From the NCBI GenBank assembly GCA_026627065.1, contig JAPNUO010000006.1:62001-126000 (forward strand): a stretch of DNA of 64,000 nucleotides. The letters are read 5' to 3'. Numbering within the stretch: position 1 is the stretch's first letter; every line of letters starts with the position of its first letter. Under the pieces are notes generated by a model. It saw only the letters and a list, made by a program, of their open reading frames with translations, was not told the origin of the DNA and searched no databases. Positions 16,856-26,225 of this stretch are shown piece after piece. Source of the DNA: Bacillota bacterium. Lineage in GTDB: Bacteria > Bacillota > Sulfobacillia > Sulfobacillales > Sulfobacillaceae. Both the position numbers and the translations under genes were made by a program.

Positions 16856-19283
16856 CGCCGTCGCCCGCCTCCTCGTCGAGAGATTGCCAGGGAATTTGAT
16901 AGTCGCGGTGGCTGACGAGCTTCCGTTCCGCATAGTGAGCCACCTCAGCCGGACAAACGAGGCGAAAGGAGCAAGCGCGGCACGGCTCCGGGCGCCCGCT
17001 GGGGAGAGGATAATACTGGCCGGCCTCCATGCGCTGCTTCATCTCGCCCAGCAACCAGTCCACCACGCCTCCGATGCGCGCATTTGCCTCCCACGGCAAA
17101 TGCCGATGCGCAAAGCCCGCGCGCTGGGTTATGCCGTAAAGCTCGGCCTCGACCGGCTTTTGATATCGCGCCGCCACCGCTCCCTGGTACAGCGCCAGCT
17201 GAAGGTTGGCCGGGTGGGGCCGCAGGGGATTGTCCAGTCGCCCGGTCTTGTAGTCGATAAGCCGCAAGGATCCGTCCGGCAGCGCATCGATGCGGTCGAC
17301 GCGTCCCCGCATGGGCCACACGCTGTCCCAGGTCAACTCCACCTCCGCCCAGCTCTCCGTGGCGGGCGACCAGTCGTCTCGCAACAGCGCCTCCAGAAGC
17401 TCGGACGCCAGGCGCTCTTCTTGATAGCGCAGGTAGAAGGGATTGACGTCCGGTGGAGCCGGATGCGCCTTGACGGCCGCGGCCACTGCCGCCTCCACCT
17501 CCGCTGCGGTCGGCACCCGCCGCTCGCGGACCACAATCTCCAGCGCCCGGTGCGCCCATTCCCCCACCAGGCCCGGGTCCACCTCGGCACCGCCGCGCAG
17601 CACGGGGCTGACGTTCAAAAGGCGGCCGAGGAGAAAACTTAGCGGGCAGCGGCCAAAATCCTCGACGGCCGAGGGAGAGAGCGCCGAAGGAAAGAGCGCC
17701 GGCACCCAGGCGGGGCTAATCCCTCCCGTATAGGCTGAAAACCGGGCAGCTTCCTGCCAGGCCTGGTACCAAGCCCGAACGCGCTCCGCTTCGGCCGGCG
17801 GCGCGCTGCCTTCTGCCGGCTCCTCCGCGGACAGCCACAGAATGTCTGAAGCCCCGCGGACCCACTCCGTCTCGCCGACAATCCACCGCGTCAGCCCAGG
17901 ATCGCCCAGCAGCGCCCGGAGGAGCACCGGATCCTGGGATTCCAGCGAGGGGGCCGCCAGCCTGGGCGAGGGAAACAAGCGGTCAAAGGGAGAGTGTGGC
18001 CGCGGGCGCGGCTGCGGCCGAAGCAGAAAGACCGCCTCCGACGGACGCCAGAGCGCCTCATCAATGGTCAAGACGGGCCAGGGGGACTCTCTGGCTTCTC
18101 CGTCCCACGCGCGGTCGGCAGCCGTCAAGGCCCGGCGCACGCGCTCCGGCGTCGGCCGATCAATCCCTTCCCAGGTGCGAAGGGCATCGGCCCATTCTCG
18201 CAAGGGGGACCACGCCGCCCGATGGCGCTCCGCCGCTTCTTGGAGGAGCGCCGCCAACTCCTCCCAACGGGCAATTTGCTCCACGCGCGCCCCCCAGGCC
18301 CGCGCCCAGGCATCGCTGGCCTCCCCGGTGGCGGCGCACCAGCGCGCGCCCGCCCACCCGTTAGCCCCGCCTTGGGTAGCCAGCCAAAAGAGCCGCCACA
18401 AGGCCCGTTCGCGCGGCGGCTCCACCATCCCCTCATCGACCATCCCGTGGCGCCTGAGCGCCCGGAGGATCACCCGCTCGTCCGCCGGGTCCGCCAGCAC
18501 CAGCGTCGGCGGCAATGTCCCCGCTGTGCCGTGCCGCTTGAGGCACAGCGCCAACGCCTCCACCGGGTCGTCCTCGGGCGCTACTGGATAGCCGCAGGGC
18601 GGCGACGGGGCGCAGGGCGCGGACGTCCCATCGATCGCGCAAATCCTGGCGTTCCGGAATTCCGCCGCAGCCACAATCTCCTCAGGCCGGCCCAACATCC
18701 AGAGCTCCACCGCACGGCGTTCGCCGAGGCGACCCAGCAGGGCCCGCCAAGGCTCAGGCCACACGGCAAAACCGTACACCATCACCGTCTGCGTCCGGGG
18801 TGCGAGCACATCGGCCGCCTTCTCCGCATATGCATAAAGGCGAAGTCGGTCGGCGACGGTCTCCGGCAGGTGTTCCTCAAACCAGGCCCAGATAGCCGCC
18901 AGGTCCGGCGCGTCGGACGCGGACGGGCGAATTCCCCGGTCCCGTCTTCCCGCGATCCAGAGCGCCAACGCCTCGCGCACGCCCGGGGTGCTCCGCCAAG
19001 TTTTGGGAAGCACGGCGTCAGGCACCAGTTCGGCTAAGAACTCCCACGTCCCCGGCGGGATGCGCATGATATGCTGTGGGAGGGCTTGTGCCAGCCAGCG
19101 CTCCAGGGATACAATGGCTGGCACACTGGGCACGCACGCTTGCAGCGCGCGTTGAAGCCGCTCCGTGGGCACCACCACGCGCACGCGCTCGTCGGCGCCG
19201 GCCGCCCAGAGCGCTTCAAGGCGCGCCCGCCAGTGGCGCTGGAGCTGAGACGGGGTGGCGGCGCAGTAAATGGTGATCGGCAT
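16839..19283 (-). CDS. AddB-like protein with RecB-family nuclease and Fe-S cluster motif
   Basis: An 814-residue partner of the helicase. The N-terminal two thirds is AddB-like with degenerate helicase motifs. It starts MPITIYCAATPSQLQRHW where a Walker A would be in AddB, and no GKT is present. The C-terminal third is a PD-(D/E)XK nuclease: WAHRALEIV, GRVDRIDALPDG, LRLIDYKTGRL (catalytic Asp and E/D-x-K equivalent) and LQLALYQGAV. Cysteines in DFGRCPLSFL and in CRACSFRLVC match the four-Cys iron-sulfur site of AddB. Its end overlaps the helicase start by 17 bases. Confidence 0.82.
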   Translation of the reverse strand: MPITIYCAATPSQLQRHWRARLEALWAAGADERVRVVVPTERLQRALQACVPSVPAIVSLERWLAQALPQHIMRIPPGTWEFLAELVPDAVLPKTWRSTPGVREALALWIAGRRDRGIRPSASDAPDLAAIWAWFEEHLPETVADRLRLYAYAEKAADVLAPRTQTVMVYGFAVWPEPWRALLGRLGERRAVELWMLGRPEEIVAAAEFRNARICAIDGTSAPCAPSPPCGYPVAPEDDPVEALALCLKRHGTAGTLPPTLVLADPADERVILRALRRHGMVDEGMVEPPRERALWRLFWLATQGGANGWAGARWCAATGEASDAWARAWGARVEQIARWEELAALLQEAAERHRAAWSPLREWADALRTWEGIDRPTPERVRRALTAADRAWDGEARESPWPVLTIDEALWRPSEAVFLLRPQPRPRPHSPFDRLFPSPRLAAPSLESQDPVLLRALLGDPGLTRWIVGETEWVRGASDILWLSAEEPAEGSAPPAEAERVRAWYQAWQEAARFSAYTGGISPAWVPALFPSALSPSAVEDFGRCPLSFLLGRLLNVSPVLRGGAEVDPGLVGEWAHRALEIVVRERRVPTAAEVEAAVAAAVKAHPAPPDVNPFYLRYQEERLASELLEALLRDDWSPATESWAEVELTWDSVWPMRGRVDRIDALPDGSLRLIDYKTGRLDNPLRPHPANLQLALYQGAVAARYQKPVEAELYGITQRAGFAHRHLPWEANARIGGVVDWLLGEMKQRMEAGQYYPLPSGRPEPCRACSFRLVCPAEVAHYAERKLVSHRDYQIPWQSLDEEAGDGDADSH

Positions 19284-19345
19284 CGCCTCACCTCCGTCTC
19301 CACCATTCGCGATATGACGGCGGTAACCCTGCCGGGAGGTGGCAC

Positions 19346-20167
19346 ATGATTGAAGCAGTTGTCTGCGACTTAGACGGAACCTTGCTGGACCAGGCGGCCC
19401 GCATCCGGCCCCTGGGCGCCCGCGCGCTCAAGGCGTTGGCAGCGGCAGGCTTTCGCATTGTCCTGGCGAGCGGCCGCAGCTGGCGCACTGTGCTGAGAAT
19501 CCAGCGGCAGCTGGGCCTCACCGGCCCCTTTATCGCCCATAACGGCGCCTACGGCTTCGATTCCGAGACAGAGACGGAGTGGCACCGCCGCACCGTCCCG
19601 CGAACGCGCGCCCAGGAGTTCGTGGCCTGGGCCGACGCGGCTCAGGTGATGGTCCGCTGCTATCTCGGCGTGGGCCAACCGGTCCTTTACAACCGCTTCG
19701 ACCTCGCCCATCAGCTGTGCTGGCTGAAGCCGGAAGACCGCCTGGTGTCCAACTTGGCCGCCACCCTCCCCAGCGATCCGGTCGAAATCTTTCTTTCGGG
19801 CCAGGATGCCGTCGACGACCTCATCCGGCGCTTTGGCCTGCTCGGCCCGGATTACGAATTGACGATTTTTAAACGCGTCGGATATCGCGAGGTGAACATC
19901 TGCGCTCCGGGGGTGGACAAAGTGGAAGCCTTGGAAGCGTTGAGCCGCCAAGCCGGCCTGAAGCCAGACCAGATTCTGGCCATCGGCGACGGCTTGAACG
20001 ACGTGCGCATGCTGAAATGGGCCGGACTCAGCGTCGCCGTCGGAGACGGCCACCCCGCCGCCAGGGAAGCGGCGCAGTACATCACCCCGCCCAACGTTGA
20101 CCCGGTCCTCGACGGGCTGCGCTGGGCCCTGCCGGATTACTTAGGCCTGCTATCCAATACGGCCTGA
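19346..20167 (+). CDS. Cof-type HAD-superfamily phosphatase
   Basis: A 273-residue HAD hydrolase of the Cof subfamily, usually acting on sugar phosphates or related small molecules. Motif I is VVCDLDGTLLD (nucleophile Asp at residue 9). The Cof signature GFRIVLASGRSW follows, then the Lys in ICAPGVDKVEALEAL and motif IV ILAIGDGLNDVRMLKWAG. A GGGAGGTG ribosome binding site precedes the ATG. It stands alone on the plus strand, divergent from the nuclease gene, and its 3' end overlaps convergent hutH by 31 bases. Confidence 0.9.
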   Translation: MIEAVVCDLDGTLLDQAARIRPLGARALKALAAAGFRIVLASGRSWRTVLRIQRQLGLTGPFIAHNGAYGFDSETETEWHRRTVPRTRAQEFVAWADAAQVMVRCYLGVGQPVLYNRFDLAHQLCWLKPEDRLVSNLAATLPSDPVEIFLSGQDAVDDLIRRFGLLGPDYELTIFKRVGYREVNICAPGVDKVEALEALSRQAGLKPDQILAIGDGLNDVRMLKWAGLSVAVGDGHPAAREAAQYITPPNVDPVLDGLRWALPDYLGLLSNTA

Positions 20168-21684
20168 CGCAAACGGTCGCCCGCCTCGCTCACCAACGCG
20201 TCCGCCAGGCGCTCAATGTCGCCGCTCAGCACGCGATCTTGCTCCCACGGCGCCACGCGTTGGCGGACAAAGCGCCACACCTCGTAGCCGCGCGGCGACA
20301 GACGGTCGGGGCCAACGAAGTCCGCTGCCTGCGCCGCACAAAGGAGCTCGACGGCCAACACTCGCCGCACGTTGTCCAAAATCATCCACGCCTTGCGCGC
20401 CGCCGTCATCCCCATCGACACATGGTCCTCCTGATTGGCCGACGTGGGAATCGAGTCGACGCTCGCGGGGTGAGCCCAGACCTTGTTTTCTGACACCAGG
20501 CTGGCCGCCGTATATTGTGCCAGCATCAGCCCGGAGTTCAGGCCGCCGTGGCGCACCAAAAAGGCCGGCAGGCCGGAGAGCGCCGGATTGACCAGGCGTT
20601 CAATGCGGCGCTCGCTGATGTTGGCCCATTCCGCCAGCGCCATGCCCAGGTAGTCAAGCGCCAAGGCTAAGGGCTGACCGTGAAAGTTGCCCGCGGAAAC
20701 CACGGCGGCCCGCTCGGGGAACAGCAGGGGATTGTCGGTCACGCTGTTGATCTCTCGCGTCAGCACGTCGACGACGTGGGTCACGGCGTCGCGGCTGGCG
20801 CCGTGCACTTGCGGCATGCAGCGGAGCGAATAGGCGTCCTGCACCCGACGTTCGCCGGGCCGGGTCGTGAGGCGGCTGCCCTCCAAAAGCCGCCTGAGAT
20901 GGGCCGCGCTGGTCGCCGCGCCCGGATGAGGCCGCACTTGGACGACAGCGGGGTCGAACGCGTCGGGAATCCCGCGCAGAACCTGAAATGAGAGCGAGCC
21001 CGCCATGTCGGCCCAGTCCGCCAGGCGCTCCGCGTCAAAAGCGGTCAGCGCGCCCAGCGCCGACATGGCCTGGGTGCCGTTGATCAATGCTAAGCCTTCC
21101 TTGGCCTCCAACGCCAGCGGTTTCAGGCCGGCGGCCTCCAGCGCGAGGCGGGTCGGGCAGGGGGCGTGGTCCCGCCACACCTCGCCCTCGCCAATTAGAG
21201 TGAGCGCCACATGTGCCAGGGGCGCCAGATCGCCGCTCGCCCCCACCGACCCCTGGGAGGGAATGACAGGCACCAGGTCATGGTTGAGATAGGCGATGAG
21301 CTGGTCCACCACGCTGGGCCGGACGCCCGAGAACCCGCAGGCCAACGCGTTCGCGCGCAAAAGCAGCATCGCCCGGGACGCCGGCACCGAAAGCGGCGGG
21401 CCGACCCCCGCCGCATGGCTTCGAATTAAGTTGACTTGCAGCGCGCGGCGGTCATCAGCGCTAATGGCCACATCGCTAAAGCGCCCGAATCCCGTGGTGA
21501 CGCCGTAGATGACGCGCGATTCCACAATGGCCCGGGCGACCATCGCGCGCGAGGCCGCAAGACGGTCCCTCGCCTCAGGCGAGAGCGCCACCGGCCGTCG
21601 ATGCCAGGCTACCTCATAGACCGCTGCGAGGGTCAGGTCCGAACCGGTCAAGACCAGCGGCGCTGAGACGACCGTGGCGGTCAT
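20137..21684 (-). CDS. hutH: Histidine ammonia-lyase HutH
   Basis: A 515-residue aromatic amino acid lyase that deaminates histidine to urocanate. The Ala-Ser-Gly triplet that cyclises to the MIO cofactor is in GSVGASGDLAPLAH, and the family stretches YGVTTGFGRFSD, VQDAYSLRCMPQVHG and PTSANQEDHVSMG are intact. The other hut genes are not adjacent. Its start overlaps the end of the M16 peptidase gene upstream by four bases, while its 3' end overlaps the convergent HAD gene. Confidence 0.93.
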   Translation of the reverse strand: MTATVVSAPLVLTGSDLTLAAVYEVAWHRRPVALSPEARDRLAASRAMVARAIVESRVIYGVTTGFGRFSDVAISADDRRALQVNLIRSHAAGVGPPLSVPASRAMLLLRANALACGFSGVRPSVVDQLIAYLNHDLVPVIPSQGSVGASGDLAPLAHVALTLIGEGEVWRDHAPCPTRLALEAAGLKPLALEAKEGLALINGTQAMSALGALTAFDAERLADWADMAGSLSFQVLRGIPDAFDPAVVQVRPHPGAATSAAHLRRLLEGSRLTTRPGERRVQDAYSLRCMPQVHGASRDAVTHVVDVLTREINSVTDNPLLFPERAAVVSAGNFHGQPLALALDYLGMALAEWANISERRIERLVNPALSGLPAFLVRHGGLNSGLMLAQYTAASLVSENKVWAHPASVDSIPTSANQEDHVSMGMTAARKAWMILDNVRRVLAVELLCAAQAADFVGPDRLSPRGYEVWRFVRQRVAPWEQDRVLSGDIERLADALVSEAGDRLRQAVLDSRPK

Positions 21685-22970
21685 GAGCGGGGTGGGCGCA
21701 CGATGGACACCGCCCGTTGCGGCTCCCGACAGTGGCGCTGGCGCGCTTCTTCCAGGTCCTCCAGGGTGATGTCGTCCAGCAATTCCGGCACGCGGGCCAA
21801 GTCCACCCCGCGAAAGTAATAGGCGTTGAACGCGTACGCGAGATCTTCCAAGTTCTCGAAGAGCCCCACGAACTCGCCGAGTTCCTTCTTCTTGATGCGC
21901 TCCAAGTCTGGAAGGCGCAAGGGCTCGGTGAGAAGGCGCGGCGTCACCTCCGCCTCCAGGCGCTCCGGATCCGGCGTCTCCCCGCCCAGCATGCTGAGCC
22001 CATAAGTTTTGCTAGAGGCATAGTGGCTGGAAAATCGTTCGTTAATGAGCCCTGCTTCATACAGATCGTGAAATAAGGAGGAGCTGGGGCCCAGCACCAT
22101 CTGCCAGAAGAGGCTCATCACGAGTTCGCGGCGCAGGAGCGCATCGCCGGTCAACCCGGTGTCGGTGTCCTTAAACCCCATCAGCCAGAGCGGCAGCGCC
22201 ACCGGCATGACCTGTTCCACCCGCTTTTGGGCGACCGTGGGCGGCTCCTCGGGAAAAATCCGTTCGATCGGGGCCTTCGCTGCCAGCCCCCGCCGCGCTT
22301 CCCAAGCGTGAATCAAATCGATGATGTGCGCCGGGTCGACGTCCCCGGCCACAAAGATCACCATGTTGCTGGGATGGTAAAAGGTTTCGTAGCAGAGATA
22401 GAGGTCATCGGGCGTAATGGTGCGGATGGAATCCACGGTGCCGGCAATATCCAAGCGCACAGGATTCGCGTGGTACAGGGCATGCATAAGGTTGGAGCGC
22501 AGCCGATCGCCCGGCATGTCCCAGTACATGCGAATTTCCTGCTCAATAATGCCCTTTTCCTTTTCCACGTTTTCCGGGGTAAAGTACGGCTCTTCGACCA
22601 GCGTCAGGAGGGTCTTGAGACATTCCTCGACCTCGCTGGTGGCGGAAAACAAAAAGGTCGTGGTGGTGTATTCGGTGTAGGCATTCGTGTACGCGCCGAG
22701 TTCGGCGAACCGCTCAAACACGTCCCGCCCCTCGGGCTTTTCGTACATTTTGTGTTCTAAAAAATGCGCGATGCCGTCCGGCACATGGACCGGCGCCTGG
22801 GCGCCTGGCGGCCGGAAGTGGCTGTCAATAGACCCGTAGTGCGTCGCATAGGTTGCGTAGGTTTTCTTCAGGCCGGGCTTGGGCAGCACGACCACCTCCA
22901 GCCCGGTCTCCAGCCGCTGGCGCACCGGCCGCTCCCCGAGTTGCTCCCACACCACCGTCTTATGTTCCAT
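21681..22970 (-). CDS. M16 family zinc metallopeptidase, active type (YmfH-like)
   Basis: A 429-residue insulinase-family peptidase. The inverted zinc motif HxxEH is present as HFLEHKMYEKPEGRDVF, with the third ligand in EKGIIEQEI about 75 residues on. The sequence resembles the YmfH half of the YmfF/YmfH pair of Bacillus. The partner gene overlaps it by 11 bases at the start and lacks the metal motif, as in the two-subunit M16B enzymes where one chain is catalytic and one helps bind substrate. The natural substrate is not known from sequence. Confidence 0.9.
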   Translation of the reverse strand: MEHKTVVWEQLGERPVRQRLETGLEVVVLPKPGLKKTYATYATHYGSIDSHFRPPGAQAPVHVPDGIAHFLEHKMYEKPEGRDVFERFAELGAYTNAYTEYTTTTFLFSATSEVEECLKTLLTLVEEPYFTPENVEKEKGIIEQEIRMYWDMPGDRLRSNLMHALYHANPVRLDIAGTVDSIRTITPDDLYLCYETFYHPSNMVIFVAGDVDPAHIIDLIHAWEARRGLAAKAPIERIFPEEPPTVAQKRVEQVMPVALPLWLMGFKDTDTGLTGDALLRRELVMSLFWQMVLGPSSSLFHDLYEAGLINERFSSHYASSKTYGLSMLGGETPDPERLEAEVTPRLLTEPLRLPDLERIKKKELGEFVGLFENLEDLAYAFNAYYFRGVDLARVPELLDDITLEDLEEARQRHCREPQRAVSIVRPPRS

Positions 22971-24255
22971 GCCCAGGTTCCCCCTTGTTGGTGAGAAAAT
23001 AGACCGTGTCTAAGTGAACCCCTTGGGCTACGCGTTCAATGTCTTCGCGGCGCACCCGGGACAGGGCGTCAATCAGCGCCTGGCCGCTGAGCCCGCCTCC
23101 CACCAGCTGCCGTTCCACTTGCCGGGCAATCAATTGGCCGGGACTGTCTTCTTCGGATAAAATGTCGTTGACGTAACCCTTGAGCGTAAAGGCCATTTCC
23201 TCGTCGGTAAACTGGCCTTGGCGCATTGCTTCCACTTGCTCCTCAATAATCTGGCGCGCGGCCTCATAATGGCTAAATTCAATGCCCGCGCCGACAATCA
23301 TCAGGGCCACCGCCGGGTCCAGCCGTGAGTAGGCGTAATAGGCCAGGCTCGCCTTTTCCCGCACATTCATAAACAGCTTGGAATGAGCAAAGCCGCCCAG
23401 GATGCCCGAGTACATCATGAGGGCCGGATAGTCCGCGTCCTTGGCGGTCAGACCCGTGCGATAGGCGAGGGCCAGCTTGCCCTGGCTTACGCTTTCGCTC
23501 TCGATCACCGTCTTCCCCTGATGCTGCCCTTGGTACGGGACCACCGTAGTCAGCGTGCCGCGCTGGCCGCCAAACCGCTCTTGAATCAGACGCGCCGCCT
23601 GGTCGGGATCGACATCGCCCACCATCAAAAAGAGAAAAGGCGCCTCTTGGCGCACGCGATGGCGAAACTCGGTCAGCGATTGGGCATCCACCGCATCCAC
23701 TTCTTCGGGCGTGCCCCATTTCCTTAAGCCAAACGGCGCGCCGTCGGCAACCAGCTCGAGGAGCCGCGCCAGAGCATATTGGCCCTTGTCGTTAATCAGC
23801 GCCGCAATTTGTCGCTTGACCTGCGCCTTTTCCTGTTCGACCACCGCCGCATCAAAGAGACCGTCGACGAGGCGGGGACGATCCAGCACGTCGGTGAGAA
23901 AATCCAGCGCCGCCGTCACCGTATCCGGCTTCTTGGGCAAGAACTGGCCATTGACCACGTTCAAGTGAAACGCCATCAGCTGCTTGTCCCCCAGCTTGCC
24001 GACATCGGCCCGAAAGCTGGCCCCATACAGCTCCTCCAGCCGCGTCTCCATGAGCCGCCGGCTGGGCCATTGGCTGGTGCCCCGCTTTAAGACTTGCGGA
24101 AGCACGGCCCCGTAAGCGCGATCCTGAAGAGACAGCGGACGAATCCACGCCGCGTACATGGTCACCGTCTTAAAACGCGACGTGGGATATATGTAACACC
24201 CCAGGCCGCCTCGCCATTCCCCGATGAAGTGCTCGGGGCCTTTTGACCAGGTCAC
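22960..24255 (-). CDS. M16 family peptidase-like protein, catalytically inactive partner (YmfF-like)
   Basis: A 431-residue M16 homologue. At the place of the zinc motif it reads QVLKRGTSQWPSRRLMETRL, with no HxxEH, so it is probably non-catalytic. The fold is supported by the second-half segments GVLGGFAHSKLFMNVREKASLAYYAYSRLDP (reading ILGG at the start) and VNDILSEEDSPGQL. Gene order and overlap with the active paralogue indicate a heterodimer. It is the upstream gene of the pair and lies 44 bases after ftsH. Confidence 0.87.
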   Translation of the reverse strand: MTWSKGPEHFIGEWRGGLGCYIYPTSRFKTVTMYAAWIRPLSLQDRAYGAVLPQVLKRGTSQWPSRRLMETRLEELYGASFRADVGKLGDKQLMAFHLNVVNGQFLPKKPDTVTAALDFLTDVLDRPRLVDGLFDAAVVEQEKAQVKRQIAALINDKGQYALARLLELVADGAPFGLRKWGTPEEVDAVDAQSLTEFRHRVRQEAPFLFLMVGDVDPDQAARLIQERFGGQRGTLTTVVPYQGQHQGKTVIESESVSQGKLALAYRTGLTAKDADYPALMMYSGILGGFAHSKLFMNVREKASLAYYAYSRLDPAVALMIVGAGIEFSHYEAARQIIEEQVEAMRQGQFTDEEMAFTLKGYVNDILSEEDSPGQLIARQVERQLVGGGLSGQALIDALSRVRREDIERVAQGVHLDTVYFLTNKGEPGHGT

Positions 24256-24299
24256 ACCATCGCCTCCTAGGTTACTGTTCCCCTTTCAGGCTCCCCTTA

Positions 24300-26117
24300 C
24301 TACACAGGCAATCCCGTCCCCCACACGATGGCCTTCAGCTCGTCGGCCAAAAGCGTCTCCTTTTCCATCAAAGCCAGCGCAAGACGGTTGAGGATGGCGC
24401 GGTGGCTCTGCAGGATCTCTTTGGCCCGGTGGTATTGTTCGGTGACAATCTCCCGCACTTCCCGATCGATGGCCGAGGCCACCTCTTCGCTGTAATCGGG
24501 CTCGCGCGCCAAATCCCGGCCCAAAAAGACCTGATCCTGCCGCCGGCCATAGGTCATCGGCCCCAATTCCTCTGACATGCCGTATTCCGTAATCATCTGC
24601 CGCACCATGGCCGTCGACTTTTCCAAGTCGTTTTGGGCTCCGGTCGAAATTTCCCCGAAGACCAGCTCTTCCGCCGCGCGCCCGCCCAGCGCCATCGCCA
24701 CCTGGTCCAGAATTTGCGAGCGGGTCACGAGATACCGATCCTCCTCCGGCAGCGGCAGCGTATAGCCCATGGCCATGCCGCGGGGAATGATGGTCACCTT
24801 GTGCACCGGGTCTCCATGCTCGACCAACATGCCGACCAGCGTGTGGCCGGACTCGTGAAACGCCACCGCGCGCTTTTCCTTGGGCGAAATGACCCGGCTT
24901 CGCTTTTGCGGGCCCGCCATCACCCGCTCCGCCGCCTCCTCAAAATCCCGCATGCGGATGGTGCGCTGATGCGCGCGCGCCGCCAGCAACGCCGCCTCGT
25001 TAGCCAAGTTGGCCAAATCGGCGCCCGTGTACCCCGGCGTGCGCCGGGCAATGGTTTCGAGGTCGACGTCGGGATCCAGGGGCTTGCCCCGCGTATGCAC
25101 CTTTAAAATCGCCAGGCGGCCCTTGACGTCCGGCCGATGCACCACAATCTGCCGATCAAAGCGGCCCGGACGCAAGAGCGCAGGGTCCAGCACGTCGGGC
25201 CGGTTGGTCGCCGCAATGACGATAATTCCTTCGTTGGGACCAAAGCCGTCCATCTCCACCAGGAGCTGGTTGAGCGTTTGCTCGCGCTCATCGTGGCCGC
25301 CGCCGTAGCCGGCGCCGCGCATGCGCCCCACCGCATCGATTTCGTCGATAAAAATAATGCAGGGGGCGTTTTTCTTGGCCTGGTCAAAGAGATCCCGCAC
25401 CCGCGAGGCGCCCACGCCGACAAACATCTCGACGAAGTCCGACCCGCTGTCGGAAAAGAAGGGAACGCCGGCCTCGCCGGCCACCGCGCGCGCGAGCAGC
25501 GTCTTGCCGGTCCCCGGAGCCCCGGAAAGCAAGACGCCTTTCGGGATCTTGGCGCCCAGCTCCAAGTATTTCTTCGGATAGCGAAGAAAATCCACGATTT
25601 CTGCCAGCTCTTGCTTTTCCTCGTCGACCCCCGCGACATCGTCAAAGGTCACGCGCCGGCGATCGTCCGGCGTGTGCAAGCGCGCCCGCGACTTCCCGAA
25701 CTGCATGACGCGCCCGCCGCCCCCTTGGGTTTGGCTGAAAAAGAAATAGAACATAAAGAGAATGGCCAGGAGCGGCAAGAAGTTGGTCACAATCGAGAGC
25801 CAGAAGGAGGTGGACGCAGGATGCTGGATGGTGACTGTCACATGATCCTGGGTGAGCTTATTGGCTAAGGCGGCGGTGCCGCCGGTGGCGTACACGGTTT
25901 GAAACTGCTTGTTGGTCGTCGTCGTGGCTGTCACCACGTGCGATTGAGGGTTCAGCACCGCTTTCGCTACTTGCCCGCTGTCCGCCATGGCAATCAACCG
26001 ACTGTAGGATTCCTGCACTACGCCGCTTGATGGAGCCGTCGTGAGCTCCCACAAGGTCGAAATCAACAACAACGCGAATATCGCCGTCAAAATTCCCCTG
26101 ATCCAGCGGTTGCTCAT
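24300..26117 (-). CDS. ftsH: ATP-dependent membrane zinc protease FtsH
   Basis: A 605-residue FtsH, which extracts and degrades membrane and short-lived cytosolic proteins. The start at 26117 ([10 protein letters not shown]) has an AAGGAG site; an upstream in-frame ATG at 26213 is not supported and lies over the promoter. Two membrane segments (about residues 5-24 and 108-128) flank the external domain. The AAA domain has [35 protein letters not shown] and the second region of homology with its Arg residues. The protease HExxH-type motif is HESGH (in [12 protein letters not shown]). Downstream of tilS and spoIIE, as in Bacillus. Confidence 0.96.
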   Translation of the reverse strand: MSNRWIRGILTAIFALLLISTLWELTTAPSSGVVQESYSRLIAMADSGQVAKAVLNPQSHVVTATTTTNKQFQTVYATGGTAALANKLTQDHVTVTIQHPASTSFWLSIVTNFLPLLAILFMFYFFFSQTQGGGGRVMQFGKSRARLHTPDDRRRVTFDDVAGVDEEKQELAEIVDFLRYPKKYLELGAKIPKGVLLSGAPGTGKTLLARAVAGEAGVPFFSDSGSDFVEMFVGVGASRVRDLFDQAKKNAPCIIFIDEIDAVGRMRGAGYGGGHDEREQTLNQLLVEMDGFGPNEGIIVIAATNRPDVLDPALLRPGRFDRQIVVHRPDVKGRLAILKVHTRGKPLDPDVDLETIARRTPGYTGADLANLANEAALLAARAHQRTIRMRDFEEAAERVMAGPQKRSRVISPKEKRAVAFHESGHTLVGMLVEHGDPVHKVTIIPRGMAMGYTLPLPEEDRYLVTRSQILDQVAMALGGRAAEELVFGEISTGAQNDLEKSTAMVRQMITEYGMSEELGPMTYGRRQDQVFLGRDLAREPDYSEEVASAIDREVREIVTEQYHRAKEILQSHRAILNRLALALMEKETLLADELKAIVWGTGLPV

Positions 26118-26162
26118 TGGGCTCTCCTTTACGCGTAATTTGCCCCGAAAATCCGGATCTAC

Positions 26163-26195
26163 ATTATACCACACGCCATTTTTTATGACTTTGGG
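26163..26195 (-). promoter_or_regulatory. Extended -10 promoter for ftsH
   Basis: On the minus strand TGGTATAAT (TATAAT at 26163-26168) forms an extended -10 box about 45 bases before the ftsH start. No good -35 box is present, which is common with extended -10 promoters. It implies ftsH can be transcribed independently of tilS. Confidence 0.6.
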
Positions 26196-26225
26196 CCGCT
26201 CGCGGTTTTTCACTTGCCATCCAGG

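Noticed and set aside
15359-16915. 518-residue plus-strand open frame
   Set aside because: Antisense shadow of the helicase gene; composition is Arg/Pro/His-rich with no recognisable domain.
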